Of a DNA stretch of 64,000 nucleotides, positions 30,402 to 39,540 are shown piece after piece. The DNA lies in contig NZ_CP163528.1 of the NCBI RefSeq assembly GCF_041081105.1, positions 4,278,001-4,342,000 of the forward strand, in the 5' to 3' direction. The stretch comes from Promicromonospora sp. Populi. Its GTDB lineage: Bacteria; Actinomycetota; Actinomycetes; Actinomycetales; Cellulomonadaceae. The translations under genes were made by a program, and so were the position numbers. Positions within the stretch are counted from its first letter, which is position 1; each line of letters begins with the position of its first letter. Below the pieces are notes generated by a model that had not been told where the DNA came from, did not search any database, and saw only the letters and a list, made by a program, of their open reading frames with translations.

Positions 30402-32093
30402 ATGACTGTGCACTACAGCGAAGGATCAGCACGGGCGGTGGTCCGCAACGGCACGGTGGTCGTGCTGCCGGGCAAGGCGCAGGCCGGCGTCGTCGACGCG
30501 CTCTGGACCGCACTGGACCGGCCCGACGGCGGCGTCGCGGCCACTCTCGCCGTGCTGGCCGCGGATGGCCTGGCGCAGACGCCGCCGTTCGCCGTCGTCT
30601 CGCTCTCGAGCGGTGACCCTGCGACGGCCGCTCACGTCGCCGTCCGCGGGACCGGCGTGAAGGTGGTCGTCAGCGCCGCGGGCGCCGGAGGCCCGGTCGA
30701 GGTGACCGGCGCGGGCGTCGTCACGTGGTCGGAGCGGGTGGTGGACGGCCCGACGTCGTTCGCGATCACCACCGACGAGGTGCCGGCGGACGAGGAGTTC
30801 CCGGTGCAGGCGGCAGTGGTGCGCGCGAGCGCGCTGCGCCGCACCCTCGTGGACGTGCCGGAGACGGCGACCCCGAGCGCCCCGGTGGGCCTGGTGGAAG
30901 TACCCGCGTTCTCCAGGGTGCCGGACTCGGGAGCCGGCGGGCGTCGGAGTGCCCGGCCGCTCGGGGGTCTCTCGGCAGCGCTGCCCGGCGGGCAGGCCTC
31001 CGGCGAGACGATCGTGCCGGGCGCGCTCGACGTGCCCGAGCTCATCGGTGGCTCCGAGCCCGAGACAGCGGCCGAGGCCGGGTCCGGGGCAGATCCGGAG
31101 CCGGACCCCGCGCCCGAACCCGCGTGGTCGCTCGGGGCGGTCTCCGCTCCTGACGAAGCGCCGAGCACGGACATCAACGAGGCCACGCAGTTCGGTGCCG
31201 AGGACGACTACGGCCACCTGTTCGGCGACACGGTCATGCGCCGGGTCGAGGACGCAGCGGTGCGGCAGGGCGAGGACGAGGACGAGAGCGAGGAGGCACC
31301 GGCGTCCGAACCGGTGCCGGCCTCGACCCCCCTGCCGTCGCCCCCGCCCGTCCCGGACCCGCCGCAGGAGGAGCCAGCGGGCGACGGGCTGATCTCGAGC
31401 GTGCCGGGCGGCTGGTCCGGTGCGTCGTCGTCGCCCGACCCCGCGCCCGGAGTGACGCCAGGCGGAGCGCAGCGGGCTGCCGCGGTCGAGGCGGCGCCCG
31501 TCGACGCCGAGGACCACGACGGCCAGACAATGATGTCCTCCGACATCGCCGCGCTGCGCAAGGCGGCCGGCGCGGGCACCCCCAAGTTCACCGCGGGCAT
31601 CCTGCCGGGCGCCCCGCGGATCCTGGGCCGGGCCTGCCCGCAGGGGCACCCCAACCCGCCGACCAGCGACCGGTGCCGCACCTGCGGTGAGGAGATCGAG
31701 AGCGACGCCGAGCTGGTCTCTCGTCCCTCGCTCGGGCAGATGCTCGTCACCGGCGGTGTCCAGCCGGGGCTGGGCAACGGGCAGGTGGTGGAGCTCGACC
31801 GTCCGGTGATCGTCGGACGGCGCCCGCGCACCAACAACGCCTCCGCAGACCAGACCCCGCGCCTGGTGACGGTGGCGAGCCCGGACCAGGACATCTCCCG
31901 CTCGCACGTCGAGATCACCCTCGAGGAGTGGCACGTGCTGGTCGCGGACCTCGCGACCACCAACGGCACGACGCTCCTGCGGCCGGGCCAGCAACCCCGG
32001 CGTCTGCACCCGAACGAGAAGGTGATCGTCGTCGAGGGCGACGTCGTCGATCTCGGCGACGGAGCGACCCTGACCTTCGAAGGCATCTGGTGA
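30402..32093 (+). CDS. FHA-domain protein with central zinc ribbon
   Basis: The 563-residue cytoplasmic protein has an N-terminal domain of about 150 residues (VRNGTVVVLPGKAQAGVVD onward) that I do not recognise, a long acidic Pro/Glu-rich linker (about 170-385), a zinc ribbon (CPQGHPNPPTSDRCRTCG) and a C-terminal FHA domain (VIVGRRPRTNN, DISRSHVEITL, DLATTNGTTLL). It starts one base after the PP2C stop; longer upstream starts overlap PP2C and were rejected. FHA domains bind phosphothreonine, so it is a likely adaptor for the adjacent kinase. Confidence 0.9.
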   Translation: MTVHYSEGSARAVVRNGTVVVLPGKAQAGVVDALWTALDRPDGGVAATLAVLAADGLAQTPPFAVVSLSSGDPATAAHVAVRGTGVKVVVSAAGAGGPVEVTGAGVVTWSERVVDGPTSFAITTDEVPADEEFPVQAAVVRASALRRTLVDVPETATPSAPVGLVEVPAFSRVPDSGAGGRRSARPLGGLSAALPGGQASGETIVPGALDVPELIGGSEPETAAEAGSGADPEPDPAPEPAWSLGAVSAPDEAPSTDINEATQFGAEDDYGHLFGDTVMRRVEDAAVRQGEDEDESEEAPASEPVPASTPLPSPPPVPDPPQEEPAGDGLISSVPGGWSGASSSPDPAPGVTPGGAQRAAAVEAAPVDAEDHDGQTMMSSDIAALRKAAGAGTPKFTAGILPGAPRILGRACPQGHPNPPTSDRCRTCGEEIESDAELVSRPSLGQMLVTGGVQPGLGNGQVVELDRPVIVGRRPRTNNASADQTPRLVTVASPDQDISRSHVEITLEEWHVLVADLATTNGTTLLRPGQQPRRLHPNEKVIVVEGDVVDLGDGATLTFEGIW

Positions 32094-32148
32094 GGGCTGC
32101 TACTGCCCCCAGTGCCGATGAGTGCTCCACCATCAACCAAGGAGAAGC

Positions 32149-33771
32149 GTGAGCAGCAAGCGTGCGCCGTCAGCGCCGCCCCACATCGCCGGGTTCGAGT
32201 ACAAGAAGCTGATCGGCTCGGGCGGGTTCTCGGACGTGTTCCTGTACGAGCAGCAGCGCCCGAAGCGGCTGGTCGCCGTCAAGGTGCTCCTCAAGGAGCA
32301 CGCGAGCGACGCCCAGCGCGTGGCGTTCGACTCCGAGGCCGACCTGATGGCGGTCCTGGGCAACCATCCCTCGATCGTGACGATGTACGAGGCGAGCGTC
32401 GCCGACGACGGCCGCCCCTACCTGGCCATGGAGTACTGCTCCCGCCCCAACCTCGGCGCGCGGTACCGCTCGGAACGCTTCTCGCTGGCCGAGGCGCTGC
32501 GCACCACCATCCAGATTGCCGGCGCGGTCGAGACCGCGCACCGGCTCGGGATCCTGCACCGTGACCTGAAGCCGGCCAACATCCTGGTGACGCAGTTCGG
32601 GCACCCCGTGCTGACCGACTTCGGCATCTCCTCGACGGTCGACCAGGCGTCGGCCGCCGAGGGTATGTCCATCCCGTGGTCCCCGCCGGAGTCGTTCGGC
32701 GACCCGCCGGTAGCGGGCAAGACGACGGACGTCTGGGCGCTGGCCGCCACCTGCTACACGCTGCTTGCCGGGCGCACACCGTTCGAGGTGCCCGGCGGTT
32801 CCAACACGTCCGCGGACCTCGTGGCGCGGGTCGAGCAGGCGCCGCTGCCGCCGATCGGGCGCAACGACGTGCCGCCGTCCCTGGAGCAGGTGCTCCGCAT
32901 CGCCATGGCGAAGCACCCCTCCTCGCGGTACCCGTCGGTGCTGGCCTTCGCCCGCGCGCTGCAGCAGGTCCAGGTGGGCCTGGCGCGCGACATGACCCCC
33001 ATTGACCTCCTCGACGAGACCGGTGCGGTCCAGGAGGAGGAAGGAAAGGACGACGACGGTACCCGGCTGAAGAACGTCACGGCCATCGACCCGGGGCAGC
33101 GGCCTGCCCCGACGTCGTCCGGTGCCGGTACCTCGACGTCGGGGGGCTTTGCGCCGTCGGCCTCGCAGTCGTCCGGGTGGGCGCCCCAGGCGGGCGGGAC
33201 CAGCTCGCGGACGACCGTCCCGGCCATGGACGTGCCGGTCGCGTCGGTCGGCTGGGAAGCCCCGCCCGTGGAGGAGACGGTGCACCGCACTCGGGGACCC
33301 GAGACGCAGGAGCCACTGCCTCAGGAGCCCGAGCCGGAGAAGTCGCCGTGGGGGACCGTGGCGCTCGTGGCCGGTGCGGTGGTCCTGGTGGCGGTCATCA
33401 TCGTGGGCTGGATCGCCCTCAGCGGCGGGGGCGGGGACCCCGACCCGGAGGACACCTCGACGGTCTCGGCCGAGGACCCGCCGGACGCCCCCGGTGCGGG
33501 CTACGTGCCGCCCGTCCAGGACCTGGAGCACAGGGTGCAGGGCGACGAGGTGGTCTTCACCTGGAGCCCGCCGAATTCAGGGGCGGAGGGCGATACGTAC
33601 GGGTACCGTGTGCTGTCGATCGTCAATGGTGAGACCGGCTACACCGAGGTCACGGAGCCCACGGTGACCGTGGCACGGTCCGACAGCGAACCGACCTGCG
33701 TCGAGGTCGTCGTGCTGCGTGCCGGGCGGGCGTCGAACCAGCTGGTGAACGACTGCGCCGACGCGGGCTGA
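32149..33771 (+). CDS. Transmembrane Ser/Thr protein kinase with extracellular Fn3-like domain
   Basis: The 540-residue protein has a cytoplasmic Hanks-type kinase domain (about 16-275) with IGSGGFSDVF, VAVKVLL (Lys45), HRDLKPANIL (catalytic Asp139), DFG (Asp157) and PPESFGD, all intact. A juxtamembrane linker leads to one transmembrane segment (401-424) and an extracellular domain of about 110 residues reading like a fibronectin III fold (VVFTWSPPNSGAEGDTYGYR). PASTA repeats are absent. I chose GTG at 32149 because AAGGAG lies five bases upstream; an ATG at 32122 would add nine residues. It probably phosphorylates the FHA-binding partners encoded around it. Confidence 0.93.
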   Translation: MSSKRAPSAPPHIAGFEYKKLIGSGGFSDVFLYEQQRPKRLVAVKVLLKEHASDAQRVAFDSEADLMAVLGNHPSIVTMYEASVADDGRPYLAMEYCSRPNLGARYRSERFSLAEALRTTIQIAGAVETAHRLGILHRDLKPANILVTQFGHPVLTDFGISSTVDQASAAEGMSIPWSPPESFGDPPVAGKTTDVWALAATCYTLLAGRTPFEVPGGSNTSADLVARVEQAPLPPIGRNDVPPSLEQVLRIAMAKHPSSRYPSVLAFARALQQVQVGLARDMTPIDLLDETGAVQEEEGKDDDGTRLKNVTAIDPGQRPAPTSSGAGTSTSGGFAPSASQSSGWAPQAGGTSSRTTVPAMDVPVASVGWEAPPVEETVHRTRGPETQEPLPQEPEPEKSPWGTVALVAGAVVLVAVIIVGWIALSGGGGDPDPEDTSTVSAEDPPDAPGAGYVPPVQDLEHRVQGDEVVFTWSPPNSGAEGDTYGYRVLSIVNGETGYTEVTEPTVTVARSDSEPTCVEVVVLRAGRASNQLVNDCADAG

Positions 33772-33816
33772 TCGACCCCGGCCGAATGGCCGGCTGACAG
33801 GGGGAAGGGTGACTTC

Positions 33817-34515
33817 ATGGGCGATCTCGCGCTCGAGTTCTGCGGTGAGTGGTTCGACCCTGCCCAGGCGGAGGACGGGTTCGACGTCGGCCGCGAGGGC
33901 GACCTCGCGATCGACGACAACCCTTACCTGCACCGCCGCTTCCTGCGGGTGACCCAGGAGGACGGGATCTGGTGGCTCTCCAACGTGGGCTCCCTGATCT
34001 CGGCGACCGTGTGCGACGCGGGCGGCGGCGTGCAGTCGTGGCTGCCGCCGGGGCATCGCCTGCCGCTGGTCTTCCCCACCACCTCGATCGTCTTCACCGC
34101 CGGCCCCACCACGTACGAGGTGACTGCCCAGCTCACCGATGCTCCGTACCACGAGGTCCGCTCGGAAGAGCCCGACGCGGGCGCCACGACCATCGGCGCC
34201 ATCAGCTTTACCACCAGCCAGAAGCAGCTCATCGTGGTGCTCGCCGAGCCCATGCTGCGCCGCGAGGGCACCGGCCTGAGCGAGATCCCGTCCAGCGCGG
34301 ACGCGGCTCGTCGCCTGGGCTGGGCCACCACCCGTTTTAACCGCAAGCTAGACAACGTCTGCGAGAAGCTCGACCGGATCGGCGTGAAGGGGCTGCGCGG
34401 CGGCCCTGGACTGCTCGCCACCAACCGGCGTGCGCGCCTCGTCGAGTACGCCGTGGCCTCACGCCTGGTGACCGCCGCAGACCTGCCCCTCCTCGACCTG
34501 AAGGACGACGCCTGA
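33817..34515 (+). CDS. FHA-like protein with C-terminal winged-helix-like domain
   Basis: The 232-residue protein is cytoplasmic. Residues 18-110 read like a divergent FHA domain: FDVGREGDL, HRRFLRV, WWLSNVGSL. Residues 130-215 (FTTSQKQLIVVLAEPML, DAARRLGWATTRFNRKLDN, AVASRLVTAADL) have the pattern of a winged-helix domain. It lies between the kinase and the secretion ATPase with a 45-base gap before and one base after (the next gene's GTG at 34517). A phospho-responsive regulator or adaptor of the secretion genes is a reasonable inference. I do not recognise a named family. Confidence 0.75.
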   Translation: MGDLALEFCGEWFDPAQAEDGFDVGREGDLAIDDNPYLHRRFLRVTQEDGIWWLSNVGSLISATVCDAGGGVQSWLPPGHRLPLVFPTTSIVFTAGPTTYEVTAQLTDAPYHEVRSEEPDAGATTIGAISFTTSQKQLIVVLAEPMLRREGTGLSEIPSSADAARRLGWATTRFNRKLDNVCEKLDRIGVKGLRGGPGLLATNRRARLVEYAVASRLVTAADLPLLDLKDDA

Positions 34516-34516
34516 C

Positions 34517-37500
34517 GTGCGTATCAAGCTGACGCTGAACCGACCCGACGAGTCCGGCGTGAACGTCGCGGTCACCGCGGACGCCACCGCGACGGTGCGC
34601 GACGTGGCCGAGGCCCTCTTCTCCGGTGACCCCACCCGTCAAGGCGCCCCCGCGCCCGAGAACCTGACCCTGCAGGTCGTCGGCGACGGCTCGACCAGCT
34701 TCACGAGCGGCCGGGTCCTGACCCCGACCAACGACCTGGTCCAGGCGGGCCTGCGCTCCGGGTCCGTGGTCTCGATCGTGCGGGTCTCCGAGCAGTTCGT
34801 GAACTCCGGGCAGGACCGCGGCACCGCCGTCGCGCAGCTGCGTGTTCTTGAGGGGCCTGACGCCGGGCGCGACTTCCCGCTGCCGGTCGGCACCACCTAT
34901 ATCGGCCGCGACCGGGGCATGGACATCCGCCTCCAGGACGGACAGGTCTCCAAGCGGCACGCCCGCATCGTCGTCGGCGAGTCCATCGAGGTGCACGACC
35001 TCGCGTCCGCCAACGGCCTGATCATGGGCGGCAAGCGGATGACGCGAGCCGTGCTGACGTCGTCGGACACCGTGACCATCGGCGAGACCGTGCTGTCCGT
35101 CGTCGCCCTGCACCGCTCCACGAGCATCGCCCCGACCAGCCCGGTCGTGGAGTTCAACCGCTCCCCGCGCGTGGTCACCCGGTTCGGCGAGAACAAGATC
35201 AAGGCCCCCAAGCCGCCCAAGCCGCCGCAGCCGCAGCGCCTGCCGTGGATGATGATGCTCGCGCCGATGGCGATGGGTGCGGTCATGTTCGCCTTCACGC
35301 GGAACCCGATCTCGCTCCTGTTCATGTTCATGAGCCCGGTCATGATGATCGGGATGTACTTCGACCGGAAGATCTACGGGAAGAAGCAGTTCGAGGAGGC
35401 GGCCGAGCAGTTCCAGGAGGCCGTTGTCGCCACCGCCGCGCGCATCGACTCAACCCACGCCGTCGAACGAGCCGTCCGGCTCGCCGAGGCGCCGTCGCTC
35501 AACGAGTCGCTAGACGCCGTCCGCCGACTCGGCGGGCTCATGTGGACGCACCGCCCCGAGCACCGCGGCTTCCTCACCGTACGGTTCGGGCTCGGCTCGG
35601 CCCCGGCCCGCACCGAGTTCGACGAACCCCGCGAGAACGACGCGATCCCCGAGCACTGGGAAAAGGTGCTGGAGCTGCAGGCCCGGTGCTCCACCATCCA
35701 CGACGTGCCGATGGGCGCCGGGTTCCGGTACGGCGGCAACGTCGGCATCGCGGGGCCGAGCGGCGTCGTCGAGCCTGTGGGCCGCTCCGTGCTGCTGCAG
35801 ATCGCGGCGCTGCACTCACCCGCCGACGTCGTCATCACGGCCATCACGTCCGCCCGCTCGCGGGAGGACTGGGAGTGGCTCGAATGGCTGCCGCACACCG
35901 GCTCCCCGCACAGCCCGCTCGGCGCGTCCGACCACCTGGCCGACGACCCGGGCTCCGGCATCTCCCTGCTGACCCGGCTCGAGGAGCTGGTCGAGGGCCG
36001 TGGCGTCAGCCTCGACTCCCCGGCGCCCCTGGTCGGGGAGATGGACGCGGACAAGGACCGCAAGGAAGCCCCGATCCCGCCCGTGCTGCCGGCTGTCATC
36101 GTCCTCGTGGAGGACGACGCCCCCGTTGAACGCTCCCGGCTCGTGCGCCTGGTGGAGCACGGCGCGGCCGCCGGCGTCCACGTGGTGTGGATCGCGCCCA
36201 CCGTCGAGCAGCTCCCCGCCGCCTGCCGCACGTTCGTGCTGCTGGACTCCACCGCCCAGGACAACGGGGCGATGACCGGCCAGGTGCACTACGGGCAGCT
36301 CGCCTACCCGGTGCGCTGCGACGCCGCCGACCTCGGCACCGCACGCGAGGTGGCCCGGATCCTGTCCCCGGTGGTCGACGTCGGCGCGCCGACGGACGAC
36401 GAGTCCGACCTGCCGCGCGCCGTCTCCTACCTGGCGCTCGCGGGCACCGAGGTCGGCAGAGACTCGAACAGCGTGGTCGAGCGGTGGCGGGAGAACCTCT
36501 CGCTGACCCCGCGCGACGGGTCGCCGCCGGTGCGGCGCAAGACCCCCACGAACCTGCGGGCGCTGATCGGGCACGACGGCGTCGAGCCGTTCCACCTGGA
36601 CCTGCGCACCCAAGGCCCCCACGCCCTCGTGGGCGGGACCACCGGTGCCGGTAAGTCGGAGTTCCTGCAGTCCTGGGTGCTCGGCATGGCTGCCGCGCAC
36701 AGCCCGGACCGTGTGACCTTCCTGTTCGTCGACTACAAGGGTGGTGCCGCGTTCGCCGACTGCGTCAACCTGCCCCACACCGTGGGCCTGGTCACCGACC
36801 TGTCGCCGCACCTGGTGCGGCGCGCGCTGTCGTCGCTGCGCGCGGAGCTGCACTACCGCGAGCACCTGCTCAACCGGAAGAAGGCCAAGGACCTCGCGTC
36901 CCTGGAGCGCACGGGTGACCCCGAGGCGCCGCCGAGCCTGATCATCGTCGTCGACGAGTTCGCGGCCCTGGTCGGCGAGGTCCCGGAGTTCGTGGACGGC
37001 GTCGTCGACGTCGCCCAGCGCGGCCGGTCCCTCGGCCTGCACCTGATCCTCGCCACGCAGCGCCCCGCCGGTGTCATCAAGGACAACCTGCGCGCCAACA
37101 CGAACCTGCGCATCGCGCTGCGCATGGCCGACGAGAACGACTCCAAGGACGTGCTCGGGGACGACATGGCGGCGCACTTCTCGCCGTCGATCCCCGGCCG
37201 CGGCGCCGCGAAGACCGGACCCGGGCGGCTCACCACGTTCCAGACCGGCTACGCCGGTGGATGGACGAAGGACGAGCCGGAGCGGTCGACCCTCGACGTC
37301 GAGGAGATGGACTTCGGCACCGGACGGCGCTGGGAGCTCCCCGCCCCCGAGGTGGTCGAGGACCAGGACCCGGGGCCCAACGACATCGCGCGGGTGGTCA
37401 CCACGATCCGCCGTGCGGCGAGCGAGGCCGGCGTGCCGCTGCCGCGCAAGCCGTGGCTGCCCGAGCTCGCCGAGACCTATGACCTGGCGCTGCTGCCCAA

Positions 37501-38992
37501 CCGGCGCACGGACGCCCAGCTTGTGCTCGGCGTGCTGGACAACCCGCCGCAGCAGACCCAGCCGACCGTGCACTACGAGCCTGACAGCGACGGCAACCTC
37601 GCGATCTACGGCACCGGTGGCACCGGCAAGAGCACCACCCTGCGCACGATCGCGGTCTCCGCGGGCCTGACGCACCGGGGTGGCCCCGTGCAGGTCTACG
37701 GCATCGACTGCGGCTCGGGCGGTCTGTCGATGCTGGAGAACCTGCCGCACGTGGGCGCGGTGATCGCGGGAGACGACGAGGAACGTGTGACCCGGCTGCT
37801 GCGCCGGCTGCGCGAGACCCTCGACCAGCGGTCCGACCGGTTCGCCGCCGTGCGGGCCTCGACCATCGAGGAGTACCGGCGGCTCGCGAACAAGCCCGAC
37901 GAGCCACGCATCATCGTGCTCGTCGACGGTATCGGCTCGTTCCGTGAGTCCTACGAGAACATCACGGCGCGCGGCTTCTCGATCTTCGGCACGTTCACGC
38001 AGCTCGCGACCGACGGGCGACCCGTCGGCATCCACCTCGTCATGAGCGGCGACCGCGCGGTCTCCGTGCCGCCGTCGCTGGCCTCCACGGTGCAGAAGCG
38101 GATCGTGCACCGGATGGCCAAGGAGGACGACTACATCATGCTCGGCGTGCCGAAGGACGTCCTGAACCCGGCGTCGGCGCCCGGCCGGGCGATCATGTAC
38201 GGCCAGGAGGCCCAGATCGCCGTGCTCGGCGGGGACGCCAACGTGGCCGTGCAGTCGCGCGAGCTGGCCCGGCTGGAGCAGACCATGCGCTCGGTCGGCG
38301 GAGTGCCGCAGGCCCCCGGCGTCGAGCGGCTGCCCGACACGTTCACGCTCGACCAGCTGCCGCAGCGCACCGGCGACATGGCGACGATCGGCCTGCGCGA
38401 CCTCGACATCTCGCCGGTCGGCCTGCCCCTGCGTGGCCCGCTCATGCTGGCGGGCCCGCCCGGGTCGGGGCGCACGACGGCGTTCGTGACGCTGGCGACC
38501 GCGCTCCGCCGCAACGGGGGCATGCGGCTGGTGTACCTGTCGTCGCGGCGCTCCAGCCTCTCCACGTTGGACCTGTGGGACGTCACGGCGTCCAACCCGG
38601 AGGACGTCGTGGAGTCGCTCAAGGACCTCACAGCTGCCCTCGAGAGCGATCGGCTCGCCCCGGGTACGCTCACAGTGATGATCGAGAACTACACCGAGCT
38701 CACGGGCACCCCGGCAGAGAAGCCGATGGAGGCGTTCGTCAAGCTGGCCTCCCGCAAGGAGCAGCTGGTCATCGGTGAGTCCGAGGCATCCTCCTGGAGC
38801 AAGGCCTTCACACTTGCCGGGCCCTTCAAGTCCGGCCGGAACGGCCTGCTCCTGACTCCGGGAGACACCGACGGGGACACGCTCATGAACACACCATTGG
38901 GCCGGATCCGCCGCAAGGACTTCCCGCCCGGGCGCGGATTCCTTGTCACGGCAGGCCGCGCAACCAAGATCCACGTCGCCCTGCCTGGGTGA
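34517..38992 (+). CDS. EccC/EssC-type FtsK-SpoIIIE secretion ATPase with N-terminal FHA domain
   Basis: The 1491-residue protein is the motor of a type VII-like secretion system. Residues 1-95 are a small beta-rich (ubiquitin- or FHA-like) domain; 113-195 are an FHA domain (YIGRDRGMDIRL, VSKRHARI, DLASANGL); two helices follow at about 244-290. Three ATPase modules come next: Walker A GTTGAGKSEF near residue 707 with Walker B IIVVDEFAAL near 811; GTGGTGKSTT near 1030; GPPGSGRTT near 1310, where Lys is replaced by Arg. The FHA-first layout is closer to Firmicute EssC than to mycobacterial EccC. EccB, EccD, EccE and MycP genes are not in this window. Confidence 0.93.
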   Translation: MRIKLTLNRPDESGVNVAVTADATATVRDVAEALFSGDPTRQGAPAPENLTLQVVGDGSTSFTSGRVLTPTNDLVQAGLRSGSVVSIVRVSEQFVNSGQDRGTAVAQLRVLEGPDAGRDFPLPVGTTYIGRDRGMDIRLQDGQVSKRHARIVVGESIEVHDLASANGLIMGGKRMTRAVLTSSDTVTIGETVLSVVALHRSTSIAPTSPVVEFNRSPRVVTRFGENKIKAPKPPKPPQPQRLPWMMMLAPMAMGAVMFAFTRNPISLLFMFMSPVMMIGMYFDRKIYGKKQFEEAAEQFQEAVVATAARIDSTHAVERAVRLAEAPSLNESLDAVRRLGGLMWTHRPEHRGFLTVRFGLGSAPARTEFDEPRENDAIPEHWEKVLELQARCSTIHDVPMGAGFRYGGNVGIAGPSGVVEPVGRSVLLQIAALHSPADVVITAITSARSREDWEWLEWLPHTGSPHSPLGASDHLADDPGSGISLLTRLEELVEGRGVSLDSPAPLVGEMDADKDRKEAPIPPVLPAVIVLVEDDAPVERSRLVRLVEHGAAAGVHVVWIAPTVEQLPAACRTFVLLDSTAQDNGAMTGQVHYGQLAYPVRCDAADLGTAREVARILSPVVDVGAPTDDESDLPRAVSYLALAGTEVGRDSNSVVERWRENLSLTPRDGSPPVRRKTPTNLRALIGHDGVEPFHLDLRTQGPHALVGGTTGAGKSEFLQSWVLGMAAAHSPDRVTFLFVDYKGGAAFADCVNLPHTVGLVTDLSPHLVRRALSSLRAELHYREHLLNRKKAKDLASLERTGDPEAPPSLIIVVDEFAALVGEVPEFVDGVVDVAQRGRSLGLHLILATQRPAGVIKDNLRANTNLRIALRMADENDSKDVLGDDMAAHFSPSIPGRGAAKTGPGRLTTFQTGYAGGWTKDEPERSTLDVEEMDFGTGRRWELPAPEVVEDQDPGPNDIARVVTTIRRAASEAGVPLPRKPWLPELAETYDLALLPNRRTDAQLVLGVLDNPPQQTQPTVHYEPDSDGNLAIYGTGGTGKSTTLRTIAVSAGLTHRGGPVQVYGIDCGSGGLSMLENLPHVGAVIAGDDEERVTRLLRRLRETLDQRSDRFAAVRASTIEEYRRLANKPDEPRIIVLVDGIGSFRESYENITARGFSIFGTFTQLATDGRPVGIHLVMSGDRAVSVPPSLASTVQKRIVHRMAKEDDYIMLGVPKDVLNPASAPGRAIMYGQEAQIAVLGGDANVAVQSRELARLEQTMRSVGGVPQAPGVERLPDTFTLDQLPQRTGDMATIGLRDLDISPVGLPLRGPLMLAGPPGSGRTTAFVTLATALRRNGGMRLVYLSSRRSSLSTLDLWDVTASNPEDVVESLKDLTAALESDRLAPGTLTVMIENYTELTGTPAEKPMEAFVKLASRKEQLVIGESEASSWSKAFTLAGPFKSGRNGLLLTPGDTDGDTLMNTPLGRIRRKDFPPGRGFLVTAGRATKIHVALPG

Positions 38993-38998
38993 CGAGGC

Positions 38999-39016
38999 AT
39001 GGGGAGTCCTCCCCAT
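38999..39016 (+). terminator. Short hairpin after the secretion ATPase gene
   Basis: ATGGGGAG and CTCCCCAT form an 8-bp inverted repeat seven bases after the stop codon. The loop is only two bases as drawn and no T-run follows, so function as a terminator is uncertain. Confidence 0.35.
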
Positions 39017-39106
39017 TCCGCGGTTTCACGGGCCATGGAATAGTTCGTGACGTCGCAGAAACGAGAGGCCGTCCACTAAGGACAGCCACAGACAAAGGAG
39101 CATGAC

Positions 39107-39394
39107 ATGGTCGCAGAGGGTGGCAACGTTTTCGGTCTTGATGTCGAGGCAGTCAAGAGCCTCGCCAACACGCTCCGGACGCAGGCCGAGTCGGTTCGCC
39201 AGGTCGTCACGACGATCACGGCGCAGATGGGTCAGACCCAGTGGAACGGCCCGGACGCCGTTCAGTTCCAGGAGGAGTGGGACGGTACCCACGCCGCCAA
39301 GCTGAACGAGATCGCCGCGGCGATCGAGGCCTACGGCACCACGGCTGACTCCAACGCCGACCGCCAGCAGGACACCTCGACCCAGTACAACTGA
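39107..39394 (+). CDS. WXG100 (ESAT-6-like) protein
   Basis: The 95-residue protein has the WXG100 layout: helix, WNG turn (QWNGPDAVQF) at about residue 46, second helix, no signal peptide. These small helical hairpins are secreted by EccC/EssC ATPases as dimers and often serve as core secreted components. The ATG at 39107 is fixed by AAAGGAG at 39094-39100; the ATG at 39102 is out of frame. The gene lies alone between the ATPase gene and a strong terminator. A second aromatic turn, EEWDGTH, follows WNG, as is common in the family. Confidence 0.93.
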   Translation: MVAEGGNVFGLDVEAVKSLANTLRTQAESVRQVVTTITAQMGQTQWNGPDAVQFQEEWDGTHAAKLNEIAAAIEAYGTTADSNADRQQDTSTQYN

Positions 39395-39438
39395 TCGAGC
39401 CGAGGCTCTTTCAGGCAGGGTCCGGCACAGGCCGGGAA

Positions 39439-39489
39439 TCAAAGGGTGCGGGACCGGCAACGGACCCGCACCCTTTGAAGTGGCTTTTT
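39439..39489 (+). terminator. Strong intrinsic terminator after the WXG100 gene
   Basis: Arms TCAAAGGGTGCGGG (39439-39452) and CCCGCACCCTTTGA (39465-39478) pair perfectly; an inner CCG/CGG with GCAA loop extends the stem. A run of five T occurs at 39485-39489. This would end the WXG100 transcript before the effector modules. Confidence 0.85.
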
Positions 39490-39540
39490 GGTCGCAGGGC
39501 CAGTTTTGACGCCGTCGACAACGGGACGTGAGGAGTAGCC

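Noticed and set aside
39102..39305. Alternative small open frame starting five bases before the WXG100 ATG
   Set aside because: Its product is Arg/Ser-rich with no family features, and the ribosome binding site spacing favours 39107.
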